Below are positions 8,060 to 14,856 of a DNA stretch of 37,830 nt, piece after piece. The stretch comes from Streptomyces silvae. GTDB taxonomy: Bacteria; Actinomycetota; Actinomycetes; Streptomycetales; Streptomycetaceae. Both the position numbers and the translations under genes were made by a program. The stretch spans positions 1-37,830 of the forward strand of contig NZ_JAERUC010000088.1 of assembly GCF_016745505.1 (NCBI RefSeq). Direction: 5' to 3'. Within the stretch, counting starts at the first letter, position 1; each line of letters starts with the position of its first letter. A model generated the notes under the pieces. The model was not told where the DNA came from. It saw only the letters and a program-made list of their open reading frames with translations, and searched no databases.

Positions 8060-8317
8060 GAGGTCCCCTGAAGTGTGCGAGTTCGGAGAGTAATTTTCCA
8101 CCTACGCCAAGTGTCGGCGATAGGTGCGTGACGGTCCTGATACGTGGTGTTCGAGAGGAACGTCGTGTTTCTTCGGCCTCGCTACGGCCTCTCGGCTGAA
8201 CATGCGAGGCAGTCGGCTCTCCGGGGGCGTCCTAGGGCTGCCGAGATGTTGTCGGGGGTGCAGCCCGCTCTCTGTTCGCCGGGCCCGGCCCGACGCTCGC
8301 GCCCCCCGGACTGCTGC

Positions 8318-8626
8318 TCAGTAGAGGATGACCTGCCAGCGCTCGGCCCAGAGCAGCCACTGGCCGCCCGCACCGCGTACCTGCACGCGGTCGTCCTCCA
8401 CCTGCCAGACCGTTCCGTAACGCGTGGCGCCGGGGAGATCGACCCTGACGATGTCGTACACCTCCAGGTCTTCCTCGACCGGCCGGGTCCACGCGTTCGC
8501 GCACTGCTCGCAGAGATAGCCGACCACTTCGCGCCCCTCGTCAGTCGTCGGGACACCCGTACGGACCGCCTCGACGCAGCACCGAGGGCACGGGTCGGCC
8601 GTGTGCTGGCCTGCTGATCGGGACAT
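8318..8626 (-). CDS. Small putative zinc-ribbon protein, unknown
   Basis: A 102-residue protein. DPCPRCC and YLCEQCANAW provide two CxxC knuckles about 30 residues apart, a plausible zinc ribbon. The C-terminal half (VYDIVRVDLPGATRYGTVWQ, QWLLWAERWQVILY) looks like a small beta-barrel domain. The ATG at 8626 places the first knuckle near residue 13. It has no clear ribosome site, and a TTG further upstream is the alternative. I do not recognise a named family. Confidence 0.55.
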   Translation of the reverse strand: MSRSAGQHTADPCPRCCVEAVRTGVPTTDEGREVVGYLCEQCANAWTRPVEEDLEVYDIVRVDLPGATRYGTVWQVEDDRVQVRGAGGQWLLWAERWQVILY

Positions 8627-8740
8627 CGTCCGAGCCTGCTGTACGGCGATGAGGAACGGCAACCGCGCGGAGAGGGGTTCAGATCACGGAGGTGTCGAAA
8701 TCTGAAGCACTTTCGGCACTTCCGTGCTGTTCGGTCGGTG

Positions 8741-8760
8741 CGACTCGGTACGTCGAGTCG
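8741..8760. promoter_or_regulatory. Inverted repeat upstream of the reductase gene
   Basis: CGACTC-8 nt-GAGTCG forms a perfect 6-bp dyad about 120 nt before the reductase start. It could be a regulator site; no match to a known operator is claimed. Confidence 0.3.
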
Positions 8761-8882
8761 GCCGCTGAAGTTCTTTCCACTGGCCGTGAGGTGCCCTGGC
8801 CCCGGTGCCCGCGAGCCGTGCTGAGTCTGCGGCGTCCGGCGGTCGTACTGTCGAGTCCCGTTCACCGAGGAGGAAGTGTCCG

Positions 8883-9446
8883 ATGCGCAGCGTGACGTAT
8901 TCGATGGGTGTCTCACTCGACGGCTACATCGTCGGGCCGGACGGCGACTTCAACTGGTCGGAGCCCGACGACGAGGTCTTCCGCTTCGTCACCGACGAGA
9001 TCCGGGAGGTCGGCGTCCACTTCATGGGGCGACGGCTGTACGAGACGATGCTGTACTGGGAGACCGCCGACCAGGACCCTTCGCTCGACGAGTCGATGCA
9101 CGAGTGGGCCGTGCTCTGGAAGGCGATCCCCAAGGTGGTGTTCTCCACCACGCTGTCCACCGTGCAGGGCAACGCCCGGCTCGCCTCCGGCACCGTTGCG
9201 GAGGAGGTCGAGCGTTGGCGGGCCGAGCCGGGGGAGGGCGACATCGCGATCGGCGGCGCGACTCTCGCCGCCGAGGTGGGCGCGTCCGGTCTGATCGACG
9301 AGTACCGGGCCAGGGTCTACCCGGTGCTGGTGGGTGGCGGCATTCCGTTCTTCCCCCGGCGCGAGCGTCGAGTCGATCTCGAACTCCTCGAGACGCGCAC
9401 CTTCAGCTCGCAAGTCGTCTATCTCCGCTACCGGGTGGCGCGTTAG
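8883..9446 (+). CDS. Dihydrofolate reductase / RibD C-terminal family protein
   Basis: A 187-residue protein with the family opening VTYSMGVSLDGYIVGPDGDF, the segment HFMGRRLYETMLYW, and the nucleotide-binding glycine motif IAIGGATLAAEVGASGLIDE. The C-terminal YPVLVGGGIPFFP is typical of the RibD C-terminal domain used for NADPH-dependent reduction. Stand-alone members are widespread in actinobacteria, and their substrate is usually unknown. GAGGAGGAAG precedes the ATG at 8883. An in-frame upstream extension has poor codon bias and was rejected. Confidence 0.88.
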   Translation: MRSVTYSMGVSLDGYIVGPDGDFNWSEPDDEVFRFVTDEIREVGVHFMGRRLYETMLYWETADQDPSLDESMHEWAVLWKAIPKVVFSTTLSTVQGNARLASGTVAEEVERWRAEPGEGDIAIGGATLAAEVGASGLIDEYRARVYPVLVGGGIPFFPRRERRVDLELLETRTFSSQVVYLRYRVAR

Positions 9447-9501
9447 CCGACGGGTCCCTCTTCTGGCTCTACGGGCGTGATCTGCCGATCTCCCTTACTT
9501 T

Positions 9502-9714
9502 TCAGGATCCTGACGGATCGGTGTGGTCCTCGCGTCGGCGGGGCGGCAGCTGGCTGAGGGCGATGAGGAGCAGACCCGACAGCAGGAGGGTAAGCAGCGC
9601 GGGACACATCGGTGGGGTGACGCTCGCCGGCGCCCCGGCCATGCCGGTCGATCGCCCCGGGTACTCGACGGGACAGGGGGCCTCCGGAGCGGTCGTGCGT
9701 GCTGTGCGGGTCAC
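9502..9714 (-). CDS. Possible short single-span membrane protein
   Basis: A 70-codon frame from GTG at 9714 with one clear hydrophobic stretch (CPALLTLLLSGLLLIALS) followed by PPRRREDHTDP, a positive-inside-type stop-transfer. Wobble GC is high in the second half. An internal ATG would give 46 residues. There is no strong ribosome site and no recognised family, so this is tentative. It fills the otherwise empty 297-bp gap at 9447-9743. Confidence 0.3.
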   Translation of the reverse strand: MTRTARTTAPEAPCPVEYPGRSTGMAGAPASVTPPMCPALLTLLLSGLLLIALSQLPPRRREDHTDPSGS

Positions 9715-9743
9715 CGGCTCCGGATAAGGGGCACACTGAACGT

Positions 9744-9998
9744 ATGGCCCTACCGAAAACGCACCATTGCTCGGCCTGCTCGAACGGGGCCGCCACGGAC
9801 GGAGTCCTTCACGAAGACCTCGTCGTCGGAGCGCCTCTCTCCATGGAGGATCTCACCGACGCCCAGCGCCTCGACCGTTTCGCCCTCAAGTATGCCCATG
9901 ACAGCTGCCAGGTCAGAGAGGTCACGCGCGTCCCGCACGACACCTTGAGCGGTTACGCCTGGTCCGTCCGCTTCACCGAGGGGCGCGCGGCGAGTTGA
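9744..9998 (+). CDS. Small hypothetical protein
   Basis: An 84-residue protein beginning MALPKTHHCSACSNGAATDG, with a CxxC pair and flanking His that could bind metal. An acidic middle (LSMEDLTDAQRLDRFALKYAHD) and a C-terminal LSGYAWSVRFTEG follow. No family is recognised. AAGGGG stands 12 nt before the ATG, rather far for a ribosome site. Codon use is moderately biased. Confidence 0.45.
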   Translation: MALPKTHHCSACSNGAATDGVLHEDLVVGAPLSMEDLTDAQRLDRFALKYAHDSCQVREVTRVPHDTLSGYAWSVRFTEGRAAS

Positions 9999-10178
9999 TC
10001 ACCTCGCACAGTGCACTGCTGCGCGGCCGCTGACCAGCCAGGACCGTCCTGCGGCCGGGCGCCACGCCCAGCGAGCAGATGCCCGACGGCACGTACGTGA
10101 GCGGTGCGCGCCGGCCGACCAGCACGCCCCCGCAGTGAGTCGTTGTGGGGGCGTCGACGTGAGGCAGTGCCCTGAGCG

Positions 10179-10769
10179 TCAGGGAGCGTCGTACGTGACT
10201 ATGGCGCGCGCCGGGGCCCTGAAGCGGTCCGTGGTGAACGGGGAGCGTTCGACCATGATGGTGGTGGCCGTGTTGCCGTAGGTCAGGACGGGGCCCCGGA
10301 TGCCGGTGCCGCACAGGCCTCTCGGGAGTTCGGTTTCGCCCTCGCCGAGCGCGTAGTTGTCGTCGACGTACGACTCCTCGAACGGGGATGCCTCGGCCGG
10401 GAGGAAGCCCGCCGTGTGGAGGAAGTCCGGTATCCGGCTGCTCACGAAGGAGAGTTCGGTGTGGCCGCTCTGCGTGTAGTAGTGGACGTCGGACGCGTCC
10501 CCGGGGAGCGGTGCGCCTCCTGCGCCGAACTGACCTGACAGCGGCGCGTCGCTGCCCTCGCAGGCCCGTGCGTCGCCGAACGGGTGGAACAGGTCGTCCT
10601 GGAACAGCCAGACCAGCCCGCCCGCCGGAATTGCCAGGACGAGGACGGTGATCGCCAGGCGCCGGAGCAGGCGCCGGGGACGGGGTCCGTCGTCCGGCTC
10701 ACCGTTGTCCGGCTCACCGATGTCCGACTCATCGTTGTCCGGTGCATCGTCTTGCCAGGAATCACTCAT
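10179..10769 (-). CDS. Single-pass membrane/secreted protein, unknown
   Basis: A 196-residue protein with three parts: a very acidic N-terminus (DDAPDNDESDIGEPDNGEPD), a basic patch RPRRLLRRL, and one transmembrane helix (about residues 35-55, AITVLVLAIPAGGLVWLF). An outside domain of about 140 residues follows. It has two cysteines (ACEGSD, GLCGTG) and the central segment VHYYTQSGHTELSFVSSRIPDFL. GAGGGGG lies 5 nt before the ATG. It follows the MerR gene by 47 nt on the same strand, suggesting co-transcription. The family is not recognised. Confidence 0.68.
   Translation of the reverse strand: MSDSWQDDAPDNDESDIGEPDNGEPDDGPRPRRLLRRLAITVLVLAIPAGGLVWLFQDDLFHPFGDARACEGSDAPLSGQFGAGGAPLPGDASDVHYYTQSGHTELSFVSSRIPDFLHTAGFLPAEASPFEESYVDDNYALGEGETELPRGLCGTGIRGPVLTYGNTATTIMVERSPFTTDRFRAPARAIVTYDAP
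10691..10750. repeat. Four tandem 15-bp repeats in the acidic N-terminal coding region
   Basis: Units (C/T)GTCCGGCTCACCGT and variants at 10691-10705, 10706-10720, 10721-10735 and 10736-10750. On the coding strand they encode D-N/I-G/D-E-P/S pentapeptides. Confidence 0.75.
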
Positions 10770-10816
10770 GAACGCCCCCTCGGCCATGCATGCCCCCGCA
10801 TGCGAACACGCGGAGC

Positions 10817-11542
10817 CTACGCCAGTGATCCACCGGCGGTCAGTGCCGTACCCAGCGGGGCGGCGGCTTCGAGCAGGGCGAGGGAGCGGGCCGTGATGTT
10901 CGCGTCCCGGGCGGCCAGGGCCGCCTCGATCTCCTCCCGTCCGTGTCCACGCCGCAGGTTCGGCATCAAGGCCCGGAGCGGTGCGATCCGGTAGCCGGCG
11001 CCGCGCAGTTGGTGCACGATCCGGGCGTCCCGCGCCTGGGCCGGTGAGTATCGCCGCGTTCCTCGCGGAGGGAGCCGGTCCGGAACGGCGAGGCCCTCGG
11101 CGTCCCAGTGCCGCAGCGTCGACGGGCGTACGCCGAGCGCGGCGGCGAGTTCGGAGACGGTCATCGCGTCCGACGGGCGTACGTCGTCGACCGGTTCCGC
11201 GGCGATCGACGCGGCGGCCTCCTTGGCGAGGTCCAGGTCCGTACGCTCCCGGTCGAGCCGGGCGTGTGCCGCGTCGAGCAGGGCGAGCACCTCCGCGACC
11301 GGGCGTCCGTGCACGGCGCGCATGATCCGCTTGGCCTCGACCGGGCCCGTGCTGGCCGCGAGGGCGCGGTAGGCGAGTGCGGACCGCAGGTGGGCTTCGC
11401 CGTAGACCCGGTAGCCCGCCGCCGTACGCCCGGCCGGGGGCAGGACGCCGTCCCGTTCGAGGTTGCGGATCTGCTGGACCGAGTACCCGGCACGGCGCGC
11501 TACATCGGCCGTGCTCAGGACCGGTGAGTTGAGGGTTGGCAC
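10817..11542 (-). CDS. Double MerR-family transcriptional regulator
   Basis: A 241-residue protein with two MerR-type winged helix-turn-helix units. The first is at about residues 9-75 (TADVARRAGYSVQQIRNLER, AAGYRVYGEAHL). The second is at 128-190 (TVSELAAALGVRPSTLRHWD, GTRRYSPAQARDARIVHQL). Most MerR proteins have one such unit and dimerise; two in tandem suggest pseudo-dimeric or dual-site binding. There is no Cys-based metal site, so a small organic ligand or none is more likely. The GTG start has GAGGAG 7 nt upstream. It is transcribed away from the DUF6194 gene, which is the obvious candidate target. Confidence 0.85.
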   Translation of the reverse strand: MPTLNSPVLSTADVARRAGYSVQQIRNLERDGVLPPAGRTAAGYRVYGEAHLRSALAYRALAASTGPVEAKRIMRAVHGRPVAEVLALLDAAHARLDRERTDLDLAKEAAASIAAEPVDDVRPSDAMTVSELAAALGVRPSTLRHWDAEGLAVPDRLPPRGTRRYSPAQARDARIVHQLRGAGYRIAPLRALMPNLRRGHGREEIEAALAARDANITARSLALLEAAAPLGTALTAGGSLA

Positions 11543-11559
11543 CCGTCACTCCTCAGTAA

Positions 11560-11618
11560 ATGGGATCGGGGGCGGGTCGAAGTCTCCACTTGCACCTTAA
11601 TGAAACGCTTGATCCCAT
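11560..11618. promoter_or_regulatory. Divergent MerR/DUF6194 control region
   Basis: In the 74-bp gap between the two divergent starts, ATGGGATC (11560-11567) and GATCCCAT (11611-11618) form a perfect 8-bp inverted repeat. One arm overlaps the DUF6194 start codon. TTGCAC at 11590 could be a -35 box. The dyad is a candidate operator for the double MerR protein. Confidence 0.4.
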
Positions 11619-12084
11619 GACCATCGACGAGATCATCGACTTCGTGGAAGGCCTCGACGGGTCCCTGGCCGTCAGGCCGGAGGCCGGCGACGGTTCACCG
11701 GAGATCAGCTGGGGAGACGCCTTCTTCTACTACGCGCCCGACGGCGTCGTGCCGCAGGCGACGCAGCCGTTCGCGACGATCGTGACGAAGAACTACCCGG
11801 GCGACGAGACGTCGCGCCTGGACCGCCCGGGCGCCTTCCGAGTCAATGCCGCCGTGGGGAAGGAGACGTTCACCGACCGGACCGGGCACGCACCGGGCGA
11901 ACCGGCCGGCGACGACGACCCCGGTGCCACCGATGTGGTGATCGCGCACCCCGTCTACGGTTCCGCCGCCTGGCTCGCGGTCGTGAACCCGGGCCCGCGG
12001 ACCGACGCGGCGGTGCGACAGCTGCTCCGCCACGCCTGTGACCTCGCGCGTGCGCGGTACGAGCGGCGGCGACGCGCAGGGTAG
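11617..12084 (+). CDS. DUF6194 family protein
   Basis: A 155-residue protein starting MTIDEIIDFVEGLDG. The core segments SWGDAFFYYAPDG, PFATIVTKNYPGDETSRLDR and DVVIAHPVYGSAAWLAVVNP fit the DUF6194 family, a compact actinobacterial family of unknown activity related in shape to luciferase-associated/MmcQ-like proteins. No Shine-Dalgarno precedes the ATG at 11617, so the message may be leaderless. It is divergent from the double MerR gene. Confidence 0.75.
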   Translation: MTIDEIIDFVEGLDGSLAVRPEAGDGSPEISWGDAFFYYAPDGVVPQATQPFATIVTKNYPGDETSRLDRPGAFRVNAAVGKETFTDRTGHAPGEPAGDDDPGATDVVIAHPVYGSAAWLAVVNPGPRTDAAVRQLLRHACDLARARYERRRRAG

Positions 12085-12090
12085 GAGCCT

Positions 12091-12110
12091 GCGCGCCTCC
12101 GAACGCGCGC
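12091..12110. terminator. Candidate bidirectional terminator
   Basis: GCGCGC-8 nt-GCGCGC lies between the converging ends of the DUF6194 and flavoprotein genes. There is no T tract, so the call rests on position and stem. Confidence 0.35.
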
Positions 12111-12115
12111 CGGGA

Positions 12116-12679
12116 TCAGCGCGGGCCCACCGCCGGGCGGGCCAGGATCGCCGCCCACGGAAGATCCCGGACCGCGGGGCCCTCGCGCGGTTCGTACAGG
12201 GGCCAGACGTCCGGTCCGTACACGAGTTCCACGCCTGCCCCGCGCAGGGCCTCGATGTGGCCGGCCCATGCCGGGTGCCGTGCGTGGGCCGCGTTGATCC
12301 GGGGGAACACCACGACCGGGACGCCTGCCGTGCCGACGGCTTCGCCGACCTGTGTCAGGGCCTGGTTGTCGGCGATGCCCGTCGCGAGCTTGGCGACGAA
12401 GTTCGCGCTCGCCGGTGCGACGACGTAGCAGTCGGCGACGGGGTGCGGGCGGGGCTCGGTGGGCAGGCGCGGGGCATCGCGTACGGGGAGGCCGGTCAGG
12501 GACTCCAGCCGGTCCCACTCGCCGTCGGCCCTCAGCCAGCGGCCGGCGTTCGGCGTGAGCGTCACGGCGACCCGCCAGCCCAGCGCGATGGCCGGCTCGA
12601 CCAGCCCGGTACGCAGCGTCTCGACCCCGTCGGTCGCCGTACCCACGACTCCCAGTACCCCGCGGCTGCCTGTGCTCAC
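12116..12679 (-). CDS. Flavoprotein (CoaC/phosphopantothenoylcysteine decarboxylase-like)
   Basis: A 187-residue protein of the flavoprotein superfamily (PF02441). GVLGVVGTATDGVETLRTGL begins the Rossmann-like fold. TLTPNAGRWL is the second strand region. The central YVVAPASANFVAKLATGIADN carries the PASANT-like signature of FMN-binding decarboxylases. Single-domain members occur in secondary metabolism and coenzyme A synthesis, but without a CoaB partner here it is not the housekeeping enzyme. I chose GTG at 12679 because GGAGG precedes it by about 9 nt; a GTG 33 nt upstream is the alternative. Confidence 0.85.
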   Translation of the reverse strand: MSTGSRGVLGVVGTATDGVETLRTGLVEPAIALGWRVAVTLTPNAGRWLRADGEWDRLESLTGLPVRDAPRLPTEPRPHPVADCYVVAPASANFVAKLATGIADNQALTQVGEAVGTAGVPVVVFPRINAAHARHPAWAGHIEALRGAGVELVYGPDVWPLYEPREGPAVRDLPWAAILARPAVGPR

Positions 12680-12847
12680 TGTTCGATCCTCCACCGTGGC
12701 CGGTGCGCCCACGCGCTCGCCCGTTGATCAGCGGTACGAGGAGCGCGGTTGAAGGTCCAGCATGAATGCTTCCCGTCAGTCCCATCGTTGCCTTGCGTAT
12801 GAGCGGAACGGGGTACGGGGAACCTCTCGTACACGTACGTTCAGCCC

Positions 12848-13522
12848 ATGACCATCGAAGCGTGCAGCACACGGCTGATAGCTGGGCAAGTGCCCCTCGT
12901 TCACGTCATGGCCCACCTTGCGGGTGAGCGTCCGGTGTTCCACTCCGAGGCGGATCTGCAGCACGGTTTTGCGCGGGCGCTGTGGGAACTGGCGCCCGAG
13001 GTTCGGTCCAGGCTTGAGGTCCGCCAGCACACCACGGACCGGGTGGAGCGCCTGGACCTGCTGTGCGCAGGGCCTTCGGCACGTACCGCCATCGAATTCA
13101 AGTACTGGACCCGTCGGTGGACCGGGGACGTCGGCCCCGACGACGAGCGGTTCATTCTCAAGTCGCAGGCTGCCACTGATCTGGCCCGGCGGAACTTCAT
13201 ATTCGACATCGCCAGGCTGGAGCGGTTCTGCGACAGGGCCGACCAGCAGGGGCTTGCGCTCATCGTGTCCAACGACCCCCTCCTGTGGACGCCGCCGCCG
13301 GAGGGGAAGAGGACACGGGACCACGACTTCCGCATTCACCAGGGCCGCACCCTGGAGGGAACGCTTCTCTGGGCCGGCGGTTCCTACGTGCCCAACACCC
13401 GCGTCCTGCACGGCTCCTACCCGCTCGACTGGCAGCCGTATTCGCAGCTGCCCGGACCCTGTGGCGAATTCCGGTATCTCGCCGTCTTCATCGACCCCCG
13501 GCCCGGCGGAAGCCCGGTCTGA
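12848..13522 (+). CDS. Orphan PD-(D/E)XK nuclease-like protein
   Basis: A 224-residue protein without a named family. The segment FHSEADLQHGFARALWEL (E34) is followed by RLDLLC (D70) and AIEFKYW (E83, K85). This E-D-ExK arrangement, with 13 residues between D70 and E83, is that of the PD-(D/E)XK restriction-endonuclease fold. After it, DLARRNFIFDIARLERF and LALIVSNDPLLW match the helix-strand pattern of the fold core. The C-terminal third (LEGTLLWAGGSYVP, EFRYLAVFIDPRP) is a separate beta-rich part. No methylase, helicase or other restriction partner is adjacent. The ATG at 12848 lacks a clear ribosome site. The fold call is from motif reading only. Confidence 0.68.
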   Translation: MTIEACSTRLIAGQVPLVHVMAHLAGERPVFHSEADLQHGFARALWELAPEVRSRLEVRQHTTDRVERLDLLCAGPSARTAIEFKYWTRRWTGDVGPDDERFILKSQAATDLARRNFIFDIARLERFCDRADQQGLALIVSNDPLLWTPPPEGKRTRDHDFRIHQGRTLEGTLLWAGGSYVPNTRVLHGSYPLDWQPYSQLPGPCGEFRYLAVFIDPRPGGSPV

Positions 13523-13710
13523 GGGCAGGGTGCCCCCCCCGGACGATTCGCTGTGCCGCCGAACGCGAAACGGGGCCTGCGGTCCACCTGCACGTCGTGC
13601 GCTCGGCCGAGACAGGGTCGCGCCTGGTCACGGCTGTCACGGCGGCGTCGGCCCACCGCTCCCGCAGGCCCCGGGATGCGAGGGGGCGGGGTGCGGGGGA
13701 CCGTGGAGGC

Positions 13711-13926
13711 ATGTCCGGACATCCGCCTGTGATCGTGTATCCGCCCTCGCCGACCGGGGCGCGGCGGGTGACCGTGCGTGGGCAGATCGTCGGGCTGGCG
13801 CACGGGCGTGGGGAGGTCGCCTCGTTCCTGCGGCGGGCCGGGTTCGCCGAGGGGGCCGAGGAGATCGATCTGGACCAGCCGGAGTTGATCGAGTGGCGGG
13901 GCGGAGACCTCGACACCTGGAGGTGA
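13711..13926 (+). CDS. Small conserved actinobacterial protein
   Basis: A 71-residue protein (MSGHPPVIVYPPSPTGARRV..., ending LIEWRGGDLDTW). I recognise the type as a small conserved Streptomyces hypothetical of unknown role, usually next to the membrane protein that follows here. GGAGG lies too close (1 nt) to the ATG to be ideal; GCGGGGGA further upstream may serve. The stop is 4 nt before the next GTG, so the two genes are surely co-translated. Confidence 0.7.
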   Translation: MSGHPPVIVYPPSPTGARRVTVRGQIVGLAHGRGEVASFLRRAGFAEGAEEIDLDQPELIEWRGGDLDTWR

Positions 13927-13930
13927 GCCC

Positions 13931-14284
13931 GTGAAGCGTCGTCGTGGAGGGCACGGACACCGGCACGAGGCGTCGCTCGAACCTCCCCCCGGCTACTACG
14001 GGGCGAGCACGGGGACCCCCGACGCCACACAGCGGGGGCTGATCCTGGACTGGGTGGTGAGCCGGCGGGTCGCTGCCGGGTGGCGGGTGGAGTCCCGGTC
14101 CGGGAGCCAGGCCGTGATGGTGCGCGGGCAGCCCGTCAACCATGTGCTGCACGCCTTTCTGACCGTCTTCACGTGCTTCGTGTGGGGTGGGGTGTGGGCG
14201 GTCCTGGCGCTGACCAACGACGTCGAGCGCGTCGTGCTCACCGTCGACGCGCAAGGGCAGGTCGTGACCGTGGGGGCGCCCTGA
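13931..14284 (+). CDS. Conserved small membrane protein
   Basis: A 117-residue protein with a basic, His-rich head (KRRRGGHGHRHEA), the segment PPPGYYGAS, then GLILDWVVSRRVAAGWRVES and QAVMVRGQPVNHVLH. One strong hydrophobic hairpin (AFLTVFTCFVWGGVWAVLAL) follows, and a short tail ends in VERVVLTVDAQGQV. The type recurs in Streptomyces beside the 71-residue gene upstream. The GTG at 13931 has GGAGGTGA just before it, overlapping the previous stop. Function unknown. Confidence 0.75.
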   Translation: MKRRRGGHGHRHEASLEPPPGYYGASTGTPDATQRGLILDWVVSRRVAAGWRVESRSGSQAVMVRGQPVNHVLHAFLTVFTCFVWGGVWAVLALTNDVERVVLTVDAQGQVVTVGAP

Positions 14285-14399
14285 GCGAGGGCGGGGCCGT
14301 CACCCGAACGGGGGCTTCCGGGTCGTGGCCGGTGAGGTCGTCCCCCAGGGTCGGAGCTGCCCCCAGCAGTGCGGGCGGCCCGTCGAGCGGAGGAATCCC

Positions 14400-14834
14400 A
14401 TGACCCAGTCAGCATCGTCCGTGCCCGGCTCCTCACGGCCCTCCGCCTCCGAGCCCAGCCCCTGGGGTGCCGCCGGGGCGATGTTCGCGGGGGTCGTGCT
14501 CCTCGTCGACGGCATCCTCTCGATCGTCAAGGGGATCGCGGGCATCGCGTCCGACGACGTCTACACGCGCATCAGCAACTACACGTTCAAGTTCGACATC
14601 ACCGCCTGGGGCTGGATCCACCTGGTCCTCGGGGTGATCCTCGTGTTCGTCGGCTGGGGCATCCTCAAGGGCGCCGCGTGGGCCTGGGGCGTGGGCATCG
14701 GGCTCGCGGCCCTGAACCTCATCGCCAACTTCATGTGGCTGCCGTACCAGCCGGTGTGGGCGGTCATCTCCATCGCGCTCGACACCTTCGTCATCTGGGC
14801 CCTGTGCGCCCACCGGGCGAAGCCGGTCATCTGA
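14400..14834 (+). CDS. Four-helix membrane protein (DUF7144-like)
   Basis: A 144-residue protein with a Ser/Pro-rich head of about 22 residues and four transmembrane helices (AAGAMFAGVVLLVDGILSIV, WIHLVLGVILVFVGWGIL, AWGVGIGLAALNLIANF, VWAVISIALDTFVIWAL). The loop SDDVYTRISNYTFKFDITAWGW is characteristic of a family of small actinobacterial membrane proteins now called DUF7144. GGAGGA lies 5 nt before the ATG at 14400. No activity is known. Confidence 0.78.
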   Translation: MTQSASSVPGSSRPSASEPSPWGAAGAMFAGVVLLVDGILSIVKGIAGIASDDVYTRISNYTFKFDITAWGWIHLVLGVILVFVGWGILKGAAWAWGVGIGLAALNLIANFMWLPYQPVWAVISIALDTFVIWALCAHRAKPVI

Positions 14835-14856
14835 CGTGTCCCCGGGGCGAGGTGGC

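Noticed and set aside
9973..10178. Minus-strand segment reading THCGGVLVGRR, reminiscent of a trypsin-like CGGxLI motif
   Set aside because: No catalytic His, Asp or Ser motif follows, and the reading lies past the stop of the membrane protein in another frame.
10770..11549. Open frame joining the membrane protein gene upstream across the MerR gene
   Set aside because: The upstream part is an Arg/Pro-rich out-of-frame reading of the MerR gene; the ATG at 10769 has a good ribosome site.
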